Positions 1 to 9,854 of a stretch of 64,000 bases of DNA are shown here, piece by piece. Location of the stretch: assembly GCF_019351405.1 (NCBI RefSeq), contig NZ_JAHWZX010000007.1, forward strand, positions 1-64,000, given 5' to 3'. The translations under genes were made by a program, and so were the position numbers. The notes under the pieces were generated by a model. The model saw only the letters and a program-made list of their open reading frames with translations. It ran no database searches and had not been told where the DNA came from. Numbering within the stretch: the stretch's first letter is position 1; each line of letters begins with the position of its first letter. The DNA comes from Stakelama flava (GTDB lineage Bacteria > Pseudomonadota > Alphaproteobacteria > Sphingomonadales > Sphingomonadaceae).

Positions 1-61
1 CAGCTTCCTGCTCCTTCAAAACAGCAATGATCTGCTCCTCGCTGAACCTGCTCCGCTTCAT
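1..61 (-). CDS. IS3-family transposase OrfA, N-terminal 20 codons (runs off the window)
   Basis: Only the first 20 codons are visible; they read MKRSRFSEEQIIAVLKEQEA. This is the characteristic start of IS3-family OrfA proteins, the helix-turn-helix DNA-binding subunit that is joined to the OrfB DDE integrase by programmed frameshifting. A purine-rich AAGGAG lies about 10 bases before the ATG. The gene continues beyond position 1, so its integrity and group within IS3 cannot be judged. Confidence 0.75.
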   Translation of the reverse strand, partial: MKRSRFSEEQIIAVLKEQEA

Positions 62-124
62 CTCGTCCGTACTCCTTCTCGAGGGCCGGACTCTACCTAT
101 CAATGGAGGAAATCTAGGGGCTCA
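1..124 (-). mobile_element. End of an IS3-family insertion sequence (partial)
   Basis: The window opens inside an insertion sequence read on the minus strand. A transposase start lies at 61-1. The stretch from about 62 to 124 looks like the IS leader and terminal repeat: on the minus strand it begins TGAGCCCCTAGATTT at position 124. IS3-family ends commonly start with TG, so 124 is my estimate of the boundary. The other end and the target duplication are outside the window, so the boundary is inferred. Confidence 0.6.
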
Positions 125-150
125 GACAAGAAGCGGCAGCTTCGTTGGAC

Positions 151-182
151 AAAAAAAGGGCGGCTCCCAAAGGAGCCGCCCT
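151..182 (-). terminator. Intrinsic terminator of the first TonB-dependent receptor
   Basis: On the minus strand an 11-bp GC-rich stem (GGGCGGCTCCT paired with its complement, short loop) is followed directly by seven T residues (complement of 151-157). It lies about 20 bases after the stop of the receptor gene that ends at 202. This is a textbook Rho-independent terminator and separates the receptor from the IS element. Confidence 0.9.
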
Positions 183-201
183 GTCTTTTGGTACCTCAGT
201 C

Positions 202-3200
202 TTAGAAGTCGACCTTGGCGCCCACACGGAAATAGCGACCGATAAAGCCGGAAGAAGCCCATGCAGGATTGAACTGATACAGGCTGTAACCTGCACTCGG
301 GTCAAACGGCGCATCGGCATTCAACGCATTCTTCATGTCTGCATAGATCGTGAAGCTGTCGTTGATTTCCTGGCTCACGTGCAGGTCAATGCTGATGAAG
401 CTCCCGACTCGACACTTCACCGGTGTCACACCATCTTCATAGGTCACGACAGAAACGGTCAGGCTGTCGAGGCAGTCGCCCTTTACGCCACCGTAATCGA
501 TCGAAGCGAGATCGTAACCACCGGAGTAATTGCCAGTAATCGTAAACGATGTTCCACCATCAAACGCAAAAGTATTGACCCAATTGCCGCGCCATTCCGG
601 CGCACCCGAGCACGATGTGACATCACAAGGGCTTAGCGTTCCCGCGTATTCATAGGCGGTACCTTCAAGGGTTTTACCGAGATGGATCAGATAAGACGCG
701 TTAACCGAACTTGTCCATCGAACATTGCCGATATTAAAATGCGTCGTACCGGTGAAATCAATGCCAGACGCCTTTGAAGAATCTGCGTTCTGGTAGCTGT
801 ACTGAATCTCACCAATCAACGGCAAAGCGTCCGGATGTTCCGGATCAGCAATACCCTGCGTCACCGTAATGCCCGGAATATTCACAACACCGTTGTTCGA
901 ATAATATTGTTCCAAAACATCAGTGTAATTCGCACCGCTGATCTGATTCTTGATTTTAATGTTCCAATAATCAGCGGTGAATGTCACCCGAGGCGTCGGC
1001 GTAAGCACAACGCCCGCAGTGAAGGAGCGAGACTTTTCAGGATCAAGCCCAGGATTGCCTGTGGAGGTCAAGCCGTAGGAATAACTTCCGGTAGCGTAGG
1101 AGTTTCCGCCATGTGCGGCAACGAATGCCTTACCATAATCGGTATCGGTATTAATAGCAGTGTTTATGTAGCCGGTGGTCGGGAGGCCATAGGCTTCGTT
1201 GAAGCTCGGCACGCGGAAACCACGCGAATAGGTACCACGAATCTTGACTTCAGGTATTGGCTGGAACTGCGCTTCAAATTTCGGCGAGAAGTTGCTTTGA
1301 CCAGACGAATATTTGTCATAGCGACCGGACGCCTTCAGATTGAGCGAGTCCAGTACAGGCGCGTTGACTTCGAAAAACGCCGATTTGACGTTGCGGCTGC
1401 CTTCCACGCCAACCGCATTGATCGAATAATAGCGATCATACGGATCTTCTTCGTTCGCGGGGTTGGCGCTTGGATTATGGATCGCTTCATAACGATAGGC
1501 ACCGCCGATCGCGATCTGAAGCGGACCACCGGGAAGCGTGAAAAGTTCTTTCGACAGGACGCCATGCACTTCCTGCAGCACCGAATAGGAACTATTGTGG
1601 CTCGGCGGCGCGACGTAATCGAGCATTTGCTGCGAATTTGCGCTCAGATCAACGAAGTTGAACGAACCGTCATTGATCACGTCGAGCAGGTTACCGGCGT
1701 TGATAAAGCCATACTGATCGACATCAAGTTCAACGCGCGACGCCGTATAAGCCAGCGAGTAGCCCCAGGTATCTCCGAAGCTGCCGTCGATACCGGTCGA
1801 AACGCGATAGGTATTCGCGGTCGTTTCGGTACGGCGATTTTCCGGGAAGCGGGCGATGATGCGGGCTTCATTCCCGTCTGCAGCATAGGGATTGTTGGGG
1901 TTCAGCTGCCGGTCCGCTGCAGTGTCGCAATCGACGCCCGATGAACAGACATATACCGGGAGCAGCAGCGGGCTGAGCACCGCACGCGTTCCACCAGCGG
2001 CGGTCTGCCCTTCAAAAGACAGCGGCGTGCTGCTCTGATCGGTCTTCACCTGATAGAAGTTGAACATCACATAGGCTTGGGCCTGCGAACCGACATTGGC
2101 GGTGAAACGCGCATTGCCGCCGATACGTTGAATGTCCGGGCTATACGTTTGATAGTCATGCAGGAAATCCTGCTGGCAGACAGTGGCCGGATAGACCGTA
2201 TTGCCATCTGCATTCTGACGCTGCGCTGCGGTCAGGTTAATCGCGGTGAGCGCACCGCAACCCGCTGCGGGATTGAGCATCTCATATGCGCCCGCGCCGA
2301 CTACTTTGCCAGTTTCGGGGTCATATGCTTGCACGAAAGGAACCGCGGTCGAGACAACACCCCCATAGCTGCCATCGGCCTGAATACCGTTCGCGATGCC
2401 GTTATACATGCAGGTCGTCTGACCGGGCTGATAGCCGTTGCCACCCAGGCTTGAACCGCAGATCTTGCTGAGGTCGGCGGTATTGTACGGATACCCCCGA
2501 TCGCGCATCATCACCTTGTCATTGTGCTGATATTCGCCGTTGATCCAGAAGTTCCAGCCATCCTTGTCAAGATCGCCTACGCCATAGGTGGCGTCGAGGC
2601 GCTGCTCACCCGCATCGCCCGATTCCGAAATGCCTGCCGAAGCATTGGCGTGGAGCCCGACGATTTCCTTCTTGATGATGACGTTGATGACGCCGGCGAT
2701 GGCATCGGCGCCATAGGTTGACGAAGCGCCATCCTGCAGCACCTGAACGCGATCGACAATCGAATCCGGAATTGTGTTGATGTCTACGAAGTTACGCGAA
2801 CCGTCATCCGCGAGCGGATAAGGCGCGCTGCGAAGACCATCGAACACGGTAAGCGTATAGGCGTCGTTCAGACCGCGCAGCGACGGCGCGCTCGCGCCCG
2901 TCGCAAATCCGAAAGCCGACCAGCTTGGCGGGGCCGTACCGGCATTGTTCGCCGAAAGCGTCTGGACCGCATCGGCAACCGTGGTGATACCGCGATTGTC
3001 GAGATCTTCCGCAGTGAGCGTAGTGACCGGAGAAGCCGTAGCGGCGCTGGGATTGCGGAACAGCGTACCGGTGACAACCAGATCTTCGCTCTCCGGAGCG
3101 GCGCCAGCATCGCTCTGCGGAACAGCGGAGGCGTCCTGCGCCGTCTGGCCGGTGTTCGTGCCAGCCGGCCCCGCCGTAGCGGCGTCATCGTCCGACTGTG

Positions 3201-3327
3201 AACTCTGCGTTGTTTGCGCAAAGGCAGGGCTGGCCACAGTCAGGATTGCGCCGGCTCCGAGCAACGCAAGCGCCTGAAGCGCCGTGCCGCCGCGCAACCT
3301 TTTGCGGTTGAGAATGTTATTGGTCAT
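202..3327 (-). CDS. TonB-dependent outer-membrane receptor
   Basis: A 1041-residue outer-membrane transporter that would import a ligand using TonB energy. Residues 1-38 are a signal peptide (RKRLRGG, hydrophobic core, PAFAQ cleavage site). A plug domain follows (EDLVVTGT near residue 80, DGASSTYGADAIAGVINVI), then a long beta-barrel with the TonB-receptor motif DPEKSRSFTAGV, ending in an aromatic residue (VDF) as outer-membrane barrels do. ATG 3327 is preferred because it matches the MT start of the neighbouring paralogue; a GTG at 3330 is equally well spaced from GAGGGA. Substrate is unknown. GC is lower than in the housekeeping genes to the right. Its own terminator lies at 151-182. Confidence 0.92.
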   Translation of the reverse strand: MTNNILNRKRLRGGTALQALALLGAGAILTVASPAFAQTTQSSQSDDDAATAGPAGTNTGQTAQDASAVPQSDAGAAPESEDLVVTGTLFRNPSAATASPVTTLTAEDLDNRGITTVADAVQTLSANNAGTAPPSWSAFGFATGASAPSLRGLNDAYTLTVFDGLRSAPYPLADDGSRNFVDINTIPDSIVDRVQVLQDGASSTYGADAIAGVINVIIKKEIVGLHANASAGISESGDAGEQRLDATYGVGDLDKDGWNFWINGEYQHNDKVMMRDRGYPYNTADLSKICGSSLGGNGYQPGQTTCMYNGIANGIQADGSYGGVVSTAVPFVQAYDPETGKVVGAGAYEMLNPAAGCGALTAINLTAAQRQNADGNTVYPATVCQQDFLHDYQTYSPDIQRIGGNARFTANVGSQAQAYVMFNFYQVKTDQSSTPLSFEGQTAAGGTRAVLSPLLLPVYVCSSGVDCDTAADRQLNPNNPYAADGNEARIIARFPENRRTETTANTYRVSTGIDGSFGDTWGYSLAYTASRVELDVDQYGFINAGNLLDVINDGSFNFVDLSANSQQMLDYVAPPSHNSSYSVLQEVHGVLSKELFTLPGGPLQIAIGGAYRYEAIHNPSANPANEEDPYDRYYSINAVGVEGSRNVKSAFFEVNAPVLDSLNLKASGRYDKYSSGQSNFSPKFEAQFQPIPEVKIRGTYSRGFRVPSFNEAYGLPTTGYINTAINTDTDYGKAFVAAHGGNSYATGSYSYGLTSTGNPGLDPEKSRSFTAGVVLTPTPRVTFTADYWNIKIKNQISGANYTDVLEQYYSNNGVVNIPGITVTQGIADPEHPDALPLIGEIQYSYQNADSSKASGIDFTGTTHFNIGNVRWTSSVNASYLIHLGKTLEGTAYEYAGTLSPCDVTSCSGAPEWRGNWVNTFAFDGGTSFTITGNYSGGYDLASIDYGGVKGDCLDSLTVSVVTYEDGVTPVKCRVGSFISIDLHVSQEINDSFTIYADMKNALNADAPFDPSAGYSLYQFNPAWASSGFIGRYFRVGAKVDF

Positions 3328-3812
3328 CACAGGATTGATCCCTCACTTTGATCCGCCAGGGTCCGCATTCGCGATTCCCCAACGGATATTTCCCTGGCCG
3401 AGCAACCCGCGAGTGCTGCGCGCGGAAAGTCGACATTGCGGCTTGATGAACGGACGCGGCCCCCATGTAAAGGACACGGAAGCGTAACATTTCGCTCTTT
3501 GGCCGCCGACTGTATCGAATTTGCCACAGCGACAGGTTGCGTGAAATTACGCGACGGGATCCCGCCAGACATTGGAGCGACATCCAGCACGTTAAAATTA
3601 TTCTGAATTCTACAGCGCAGCCTGACCTTCTCGACCTATGAAGGCCATCGCAACGATCATCCTGACCTTTATCGTCGCGGTACCCTGCCGATTACTTGCG
3701 TCCTGGCTTCCTGTTTATGAAAAAGGAGGATGCCAGCGAAGACACCCTCCTTATTGGAGTTTCAGGCCGCTTTGAAGCGACCAATGCGCTTAACGCGGAT
3801 CAAATCAGTGGT
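3328..3812. other. Gene-free stretch between the two receptors
   Basis: About 485 bases hold the upstream region of the first receptor and the downstream region of the second, including the latter's terminator at 3720-3752. Short open frames on the minus strand (for example 3317-3583) have no recognisable product or ribosome site. No clear operator was identified by eye. Confidence 0.6.
3720..3752 (-). terminator. Intrinsic terminator of the second TonB-dependent receptor
   Basis: On the minus strand a 12-bp stem (AAGGAGGGTGTC paired with GGCATCCTCCTT through two G-T wobbles, loop TTCGCT) ends in a short run of T. It lies about 60 bases past the stop of the second receptor, so each receptor is separately terminated and they do not form a simple operon. 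Confidence 0.8.
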
Positions 3813-6800
3813 TTACAGCTTTAAACGAACGCCAGCATAGAATGACCGGCCTATATTGTCATAGATCGCGCTGTCGCTAGTTCCCGAAAGCCCATATGGC
3901 GGGTCCTTATCGAAAATATTGTCTACGCCGACATAAAAGCGGAACGCGTCCATTACATCAAATCCGACGCGAACATCGTGATAGGTCACATCCGGGTAAT
4001 AAACCACGGGATATGCATCAGGATTGGTAGCCGGACGACCTTGCCACGAATGCTGAGTTTCGTAATCACCCACAGTTTGTCGACCCACGTACCGCATTGT
4101 GTAATTAATATCCAAGCGTCCAAAGTCGACATTACCGATAAACGTTGCGGAATATACCGGATCTCCAAGCTCACTGAGTTGACGATCTATATAGGTAGGA
4201 TCGTCAACATCCGTGTAATTATCTTTCTTGATTACATACCCTAAAATACCATGAGCTGATATTTTTATGCCTGTATCAAAAGTATAATTATATAGAACGT
4301 CAAAATCAATTCCGGTCGTTTGTTGGCGCGCAAAGTTGAATCCGCCCTCTTGAAAAGAATTACCAGTCGGATTGAGCACATATGTCGTTCCGTTGATAAC
4401 TCTATCTGACTGCCCTGCAAAAGTGCCGTCCGCATTTCTAAATACTGCTGCACAATATTGATTGTTTATTCCAGACGGAGAATCATAGCACTGATCTATA
4501 AGGGTTTGAGCATCAAGTGTGTAAATAACGTTGTCTAGGCGGATATTATAATAATCAACGCTGATACTTAAACCAGGGATAAAATGAGGCTGATACACAC
4601 CACCAATAGTAAAGCTATATCCCGTTTCAGCTTCAAGATTAGGGTTTCCGCTTGAAATACCTACAATACTGGATCCAGGCACGTTGGTAAAAGGAAGAGT
4701 ATCGCCTGAAGCAGGGTCAACTACTGTGGTCGGAACGCCATCAGCTGCACAGTTTGCCACTCGATTGGGGTTGTTATTAATGTTTTCCTGACCGCACGGG
4801 TCCGTAATCAACGCGTAATCCTGAGCAGCGGCGGAATAAAGATCAGCCAGAGATGGTGCTCGCACAGACTTTGCATATCCCATGCGGAATCTGAGATCGC
4901 GTATAGGCGACCATGTGCCACCAAGATTCCACGCAAAAACTGTCCCGGTTTTGCCAACATTATAATCAGACACCCGTCCCGCCGCGTTCAATGTAAGCTC
5001 TTGAACGAACGGAATGTCAGCAAGCAATGGTACTGAAAGCTCTCCGAAAGCTTCTTTGACCTCGAGCGATGGTGGATCGAAATCGTCGAATGCATTCAGG
5101 AAAGTTACGCCGCTTTTTGTCAGATCATCATATGCCGAAAAGGCGGTTTCACGTCTATACTCCCCACCAATAGAAAACGATATAGGTCCTCCCGGCAATT
5201 CAAAAATCTGCGAACTATCGCCGGAAACATATGCGGTGACATCAAATAGCGTAGCTTTTTCCCTACGCTCGGAGTCTACAGTGAAATAATCCAGAGCAGC
5301 CTGCTGCGTACGCGCCACGCCTTCACCAAACAGATTGATTGGCACACAAGCGGGGTCGTCATTTGACGGATCGCTATCCGCATTTATTCCGCATACTATT
5401 TGCCCAGCATCATTACGGACAGCATCTATCGAGTTATAATATTTGTCCAGGTAGACGTTTCCGGCTGTCTGGTAATACGTTTTTGTATGACCATAACTTA
5501 CTGCAACTGAATACTGCCAGTCGTCGTTGAACTTTCCTTCGATACCACCAACGAGATTGTAGGTCTTTCTATCATGCCGTTCTCCACGGCCACCGAAATC
5601 AGTATTGAAACGAAAAGCCCCGAAATTGAAATCCTCGTCTGGTCCGGCACCATATATACTGCGAAGTAGCGCCTCGTTTTCGCTAGTAAGGAATGGATTG
5701 TTAATATTGAAAGTGTTGTAAAAAAACGTCGGCTGTCCGGATTGAACAGATTTTATGTCGACATAAGTTCCTTGGAAAAAGAAATGGGCAGCTTCAGAAG
5801 CTTTATAATTTAAGTTCAGACTAGCGTTAGCACGTTCATATGATGGCACGAGCTGGCTGGTCTCATTCAACGTCGAACCAAGCCCGCCAATCGAGTTCGA
5901 AGATCCATACGGTCGAAGATCAGTGGTTATTGGATTGGGGATTAACGCGCCCGTCGAATCAAAAACGTACGTTCGGCCCAATTCGCCCGCGCCAGTGGCA
6001 GGATTGCCGGTTTGAGAAAACAGACCTGTGCAATTTTGCGCGCGAACGGACTGGATCAAATCATAATCGGGGTCGGTTGCATCCACCGCGACGGGGCAGC
6101 TGGATGTTATCAATCCACCATTGGAAATATTATTATTACGTACGCCGGTCAGAAACGACCGATCTGGGATACCGTCGCCCTCGGACGACTCTCCAAGTGT
6201 ACTCTGGGTGCTATTGAACTGATTGCGTCCAGAGTATCCACCATATTGGGAATCACGATCGGTAAAATACAAAGCTTCAGCTTTGGCATAGCCAGCACCG
6301 ACAGTAATGTTCAGGCGATCATCGAGAAGATTGGTTCCTGTTAAGACATTGATCGAATAGGTCCCACGGTCTCCTCGCGAGGATACGCCACCCTGCGCAT
6401 TTGCAGAAACGCCCTCATAGTCGTCTTTCAAAATAAAATTGACAACGCCTGCAACGGCATCCGAACCATAAACCGCCGAACTTCCGCCCGTAATGATGTC
6501 CACACGTTCCACCAATTCGGGGGGTATCGTGTTCGTATCCACACTTTCTTCACCGGGTACTGAAGTAACCACGCGGCGGCCGTTTACCAGTGTCAGCGTT
6601 CTAGTCGTTCCGATGCCACGAAGATCCAATAAATTAAGACCGGAAGTACCGATAAACTGAGTTGAATTGGATTGGCTATACGTTGAGCGAAGCGAAGGCA
6701 GCTGGTTCAGAGTGTCTCCCAGCGTAACGTCGTTTCCCTGCAGAGCCTGAACATCCACCGACGTTATCGGAACTTGTGATACAACGTTGGGATTTGAGAT

Positions 6801-7028
6801 ACGTGTGCCAGTAACAACGATGAAACTATCTTCATCAAGTTCCGGCAGCTGCTCTTGGGAATTATCATCCGACTGGCCATCTTGAGCCGTGGAATCAACG
6901 GCATTCTGAGCAGCAGCAGGGCTTGCAAAGCCTGCAATAGCGCTGAATCCGGCTCCGAACAGCGCTAGTGCATGCAGCGCAGAGCCACCGCGCAACCGCT
7001 TGCGCATAATGTTGGTGCTGTACGTCAT
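3813..7028 (-). CDS. TonB-dependent outer-membrane receptor (AT-rich paralogue)
   Basis: A 1071-residue TonB-dependent receptor. The frame stays open upstream to 7205, but ATG 7028 has a well-placed GGGAG six bases before it and starts the signal peptide (MTYSTNIMRKRLRGG, cleavage at PAAAQ). The plug domain carries VVTGTRI and GGSSAVYGSDAVAGVVNFIL; NPNLEAETGYSFTIGG is typical of the barrel, and the C-terminus ends in LKL. The signal region closely parallels the adjacent receptor (RKRLRGG-S/T-AL-H/Q-ALAL), so the two are paralogues. Base composition is clearly more AT-rich than its neighbours, which suggests a transferred gene. Substrate cannot be told. Confidence 0.93.
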   Translation of the reverse strand: MTYSTNIMRKRLRGGSALHALALFGAGFSAIAGFASPAAAQNAVDSTAQDGQSDDNSQEQLPELDEDSFIVVTGTRISNPNVVSQVPITSVDVQALQGNDVTLGDTLNQLPSLRSTYSQSNSTQFIGTSGLNLLDLRGIGTTRTLTLVNGRRVVTSVPGEESVDTNTIPPELVERVDIITGGSSAVYGSDAVAGVVNFILKDDYEGVSANAQGGVSSRGDRGTYSINVLTGTNLLDDRLNITVGAGYAKAEALYFTDRDSQYGGYSGRNQFNSTQSTLGESSEGDGIPDRSFLTGVRNNNISNGGLITSSCPVAVDATDPDYDLIQSVRAQNCTGLFSQTGNPATGAGELGRTYVFDSTGALIPNPITTDLRPYGSSNSIGGLGSTLNETSQLVPSYERANASLNLNYKASEAAHFFFQGTYVDIKSVQSGQPTFFYNTFNINNPFLTSENEALLRSIYGAGPDEDFNFGAFRFNTDFGGRGERHDRKTYNLVGGIEGKFNDDWQYSVAVSYGHTKTYYQTAGNVYLDKYYNSIDAVRNDAGQIVCGINADSDPSNDDPACVPINLFGEGVARTQQAALDYFTVDSERREKATLFDVTAYVSGDSSQIFELPGGPISFSIGGEYRRETAFSAYDDLTKSGVTFLNAFDDFDPPSLEVKEAFGELSVPLLADIPFVQELTLNAAGRVSDYNVGKTGTVFAWNLGGTWSPIRDLRFRMGYAKSVRAPSLADLYSAAAQDYALITDPCGQENINNNPNRVANCAADGVPTTVVDPASGDTLPFTNVPGSSIVGISSGNPNLEAETGYSFTIGGVYQPHFIPGLSISVDYYNIRLDNVIYTLDAQTLIDQCYDSPSGINNQYCAAVFRNADGTFAGQSDRVINGTTYVLNPTGNSFQEGGFNFARQQTTGIDFDVLYNYTFDTGIKISAHGILGYVIKKDNYTDVDDPTYIDRQLSELGDPVYSATFIGNVDFGRLDINYTMRYVGRQTVGDYETQHSWQGRPATNPDAYPVVYYPDVTYHDVRVGFDVMDAFRFYVGVDNIFDKDPPYGLSGTSDSAIYDNIGRSFYAGVRLKL

Positions 7029-7308
7029 TATAAACTCCCTGTTGCCTTCACCGCTCGCGCCCCGTGCGATGCGCGGTGAAGCCTGCACTCCGACATTGTT
7101 CCGTATTTTGGACCGCTTCCACACGGCATCAAATAAAGAACCTATCGGCAAACCAAGAGGGTAGTAGGGAACATTCGTGTCAAAAAGATATGTTAACCCA
7201 AACACTTATCTTTTAGACAATCTGTCACAAAAATATCACACTTGGAACGCAGCAGCTTCCAAAGAAAAATGACGGAAATCTGCGGGAAACATAGCCCCGC
7301 ACAGGCTG
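7029..7308. other. Upstream region of the second receptor
   Basis: About 280 bases with no convincing gene. It must carry the promoter of the receptor that starts at 7028 and the 3' end of the M23 lipoprotein transcript that stops at 7309. Composition drops from GC-rich to AT-rich here, marking the edge between core genome and the accessory receptor pair. Confidence 0.5.
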
Positions 7309-8256
7309 CTACCTTTTCGGCATCGGGCCTGCGATCAGCATCGGGTCGATGCGCGCGTCTCGCCATTTCAGGCCCCAGTGCAAGTGCGGGCCGGTGGCGC
7401 GGCCTGTCGAACCGCTTTCGGCGATCTTCTGCCCGCGCTTTACATGGTCGCCTTCGTGAACGTCGATTTTCGACAAATGGATGAAGACGCTGTTCAGCCC
7501 CATGCCATGGTCGAGAAACACCAGCTTGCCTTCCAGCGTGAACGGATCGCTTTGCGCCAGCGTAACCACGCCGTCGGCGGGGGCGAGCACCGGCGTGCCG
7601 GTCGGCACCGCGATATCGACGCCAGAATGATAGGCGCCGGGTTCGCCCTGATAAAAACGCTGCGATCCGAACACGCCGGAGATGCGGCCGGTGGCTGGCC
7701 ACATGAAATCCTGCCGCCAGCCCTGCGATCCGGTGTCGATCGCGCGTGCGGCATGAATCTGGTCCAGTTCCTTCGGTCGGCGGCGCTGGAATTCGGCGCT
7801 CGGCTGGGACACCTTGGGCAAATGATTCAGTCGCTGGATGCGCCAGGCGCGTTTGGCGACCGGTAGCGTCTTGCTGACCTTGCTTCCATCGGAAAGCGTG
7901 GCGACAAGAAGCGCCTGTTCGCCATGATCGCGGTCAAAGGCGATAAGGAACCTGCCGTCATCGGCCACCGGAATGGTCTTGCCGTCAAAGGTCAGCGAAC
8001 GGGTTCCCGACGGAATCTTGCCGCGCACCATGCCGCCCTGAATGAACTTTCCGTCATAGTGAAATTCGCGGTCTGCCGGGACGATCGGCGCGCGGATCGC
8101 CACGGGCGGTGGCGGCGGGACCGGCGTGGCGGCGGCCTGCGGTGTCGCCGGCGCTTCCCCGGCGCGATTCACCGGGGGCGGGACCGCCGCACAACCGGCA
8201 AGCATCACCACCGTCACCGCGCCCGCCGCCAGACGCCCTGCCCCCTTCACCGTCAT
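7309..8256 (-). CDS. M23-family metallopeptidase lipoprotein (NlpD/LytM type)
   Basis: A 315-residue lipoprotein: the N-terminus has a hydrophobic stretch ending in the lipobox LAGC, followed by an Ala/Pro-rich linker. The C-terminal half is a LytM/M23 domain with HSGVDIAVPTGTPV (zinc-ligand H and D), IHLS and HLHWGLKW (the HxH motif), so peptidoglycan hydrolase residues look intact. M23 enzymes cut cross-linking peptides of the wall; many LytM lipoproteins instead activate amidases. The ATG at 8256 overlaps the TGA of the DUF2093 gene (ATGA), indicating translational coupling within the xseA transcription unit. Longer frames extending to 8463 only shadow the upstream gene. Confidence 0.9.
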   Translation of the reverse strand: MTVKGAGRLAAGAVTVVMLAGCAAVPPPVNRAGEAPATPQAAATPVPPPPPVAIRAPIVPADREFHYDGKFIQGGMVRGKIPSGTRSLTFDGKTIPVADDGRFLIAFDRDHGEQALLVATLSDGSKVSKTLPVAKRAWRIQRLNHLPKVSQPSAEFQRRRPKELDQIHAARAIDTGSQGWRQDFMWPATGRISGVFGSQRFYQGEPGAYHSGVDIAVPTGTPVLAPADGVVTLAQSDPFTLEGKLVFLDHGMGLNSVFIHLSKIDVHEGDHVKRGQKIAESGSTGRATGPHLHWGLKWRDARIDPMLIAGPMPKR

Positions 8257-8453
8257 TGCGCGAGATGCGCCTCGGTGGACAGTTCCGCGCTGGCATAGGG
8301 CTCCTGCGCGGCCACGCTCCAATAGCGCAGTTCGTCGAGCGGGATCGCCGCGCCGCTTTTCGCGCAAATAACGTGGTCGCCAGGCGAAAGCACCCGGAAG
8401 CTGTTGGCCATGTAATGAAGTTTCGCCGCGCGCGGCAGATGGGACATCAACAT
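8253..8453 (-). CDS. DUF2093 family protein
   Basis: A 66-residue protein recognisable as DUF2093 by FRVLSPGDHVICA, IPLDELRYWSV and the ending around YASAELST. The family is small, confined mainly to alphaproteobacteria and of unknown function; the CxxxG-like part may bind metal, which is a guess. It sits 21 bases after xseA and its stop overlaps the start of the M23 lipoprotein. A second ATG at 8447 would shorten it by two residues. Confidence 0.85.
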   Translation of the reverse strand: MLMSHLPRAAKLHYMANSFRVLSPGDHVICAKSGAAIPLDELRYWSVAAQEPYASAELSTEAHLAQ

Positions 8454-8474
8454 CGTTTCTCACACATACGTAAT

Positions 8475-9854
8475 TTACAGCAGCTTGGGCTGATCTGTTT
8501 TGGGGGCGTTGTAGGGCTTCGCGCCCGCACGCTCAACCTTGGCCTCGACATCGCCATCGGCGAATTTCAGAGTCAGCGCGCCCGCCGCGCGCGCCTCCAC
8601 CGCGCTGGTCACTACCTCCCCGGTGATGCGCGATGCGATGCGGACATAGCCGCGTTTGAGCAGATTGTCGGGGTTTACCGTATCGAGCATCCGGCTGGCC
8701 GCGTTCAGCCGCTCACTGGCCGTTGCGTGCCGCTGCACCAACATCGCCGGACGAAGCGCACCGCCCGCCTGATCCAGCCGGCGGCGCGCGACGGTCAGGC
8801 GGCGTTCGAGCCCCAATCCCAGCCGCTGGGCAAGCTCGTCGGTGCGCTGGCGCTGCGGCGCGAGCAGCGCATCGCGCTTCGGCAGCACGCGGACCAGCGA
8901 ATCGAGCCGCTCGCGCCCGCGCTCCTGATAGCGGCGGGCGCAGCGTTCGGCGCGCATTGCCATCGTCGCGATGGTGTGGCGCAGATCCGCGACCACCGGC
9001 ACCGCCAGTTCGGCCGCCGCCGTCGGGGTAGGCGCGCGAAGATCGGCGGCATGATCGGCCAGGCTGGTATCGGTTTCGTGCCCCACGGCACAGATTACGG
9101 GAATCGAACAGGCGGCGATCGCGCGCACCACCGCCTCTTCGTTAAAGGCCCAAAGATCCTCGATCGATCCGCCGCCGCGCGCGACGATCAGCAGGTCGGG
9201 GCGCGGCACCGGCCCGTTGGGGTCCAACGCGGAAAAACCGCGCACCGCCCGCGCCACGTCCTGCGCGGCGCCCTCCCCCTGCACCTTGACCGGCCAGACA
9301 ACGACATGGCTGGGGCAGCGATCCTCCAGCCGGTGAAGAATGTCCCGAATCACAGCGCCGGTGGGGGAAGTCACGACGCCGATGGTGCGCGGCAGGAAGG
9401 GCAGCCGCTTCTTGCGCTCGCTGTCGAACAGCCCTTCCGCGCCGAGTTGCGCCTTCAGCTTTTCAAACAGCGCCATCAACGCGCCCTCGCCCGCCAGTTC
9501 GAGCGATTCGATCACGATCTGATATTTAGATCGGCCCGGATAGGTGGTCAGCTTGCCCGTCGCCACGACCTCCAGCCCATCCTGCGCGGCAAAGGCGACG
9601 CGTGCCGCCGTGCCGCGCCACATCACGCCGTCGATCACCGCCTTGTCGTCTTTCAGCGCAAGATAGCAATGACCCGACGCCGCGCGCTTGAACCCCGATA
9701 TTTCACCGCGCAGGCGCACATTGCCGAACTCGCCCTCCACCATGCGTTTGAGGCGTCCGGATAATTCGCTGACCGTGACCGCCATTGCATTGTCGCCGGG
9801 CATGTCCTCGGCTACCAGTCGTGACGATGGTGAATCGAATGGAAAATCGGGCAT
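8475..9854 (-). CDS. xseA: Exodeoxyribonuclease VII large subunit
   Basis: A 459-residue protein of usual length. The N-terminal OB-fold reads [15 protein letters not shown] and [20 protein letters not shown]; the catalytic region has [18 protein letters not shown] and [15 protein letters not shown], followed by a helical C-terminal part. With XseB it degrades single-stranded DNA to oligonucleotides. The proposed ATG at 9854 shares bases with the divergent purD start codon (9853). Internal starts at 9803 and 9785 are possible, but the acidic N-terminal extension resembles sphingomonad homologues as I remember them. It leads a unit with DUF2093 and the M23 lipoprotein. Confidence 0.95.
   Translation of the reverse strand: MPDFPFDSPSSRLVAEDMPGDNAMAVTVSELSGRLKRMVEGEFGNVRLRGEISGFKRAASGHCYLALKDDKAVIDGVMWRGTAARVAFAAQDGLEVVATGKLTTYPGRSKYQIVIESLELAGEGALMALFEKLKAQLGAEGLFDSERKKRLPFLPRTIGVVTSPTGAVIRDILHRLEDRCPSHVVVWPVKVQGEGAAQDVARAVRGFSALDPNGPVPRPDLLIVARGGGSIEDLWAFNEEAVVRAIAACSIPVICAVGHETDTSLADHAADLRAPTPTAAAELAVPVVADLRHTIATMAMRAERCARRYQERGRERLDSLVRVLPKRDALLAPQRQRTDELAQRLGLGLERRLTVARRRLDQAGGALRPAMLVQRHATASERLNAASRMLDTVNPDNLLKRGYVRIASRITGEVVTSAVEARAAGALTLKFADGDVEAKVERAGAKPYNAPKTDQPKLL

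Noticed and set aside
835..1944. A 369-residue plus-strand frame antisense to the first TonB receptor
   Set aside because: No recognisable domain, and the minus-strand frame is a clear receptor; this is a shadow frame.
7193..7702. A 169-residue minus-strand frame overlapping the M23 lipoprotein
   Set aside because: Arg-rich alternate-frame translation of the M23 gene; no ribosome site.
8109..9764. A 551-residue plus-strand frame antisense to xseA
   Set aside because: Composition and Arg/Gln-rich sequence are typical of antisense frames in high-GC DNA; xseA on the other strand is certain.
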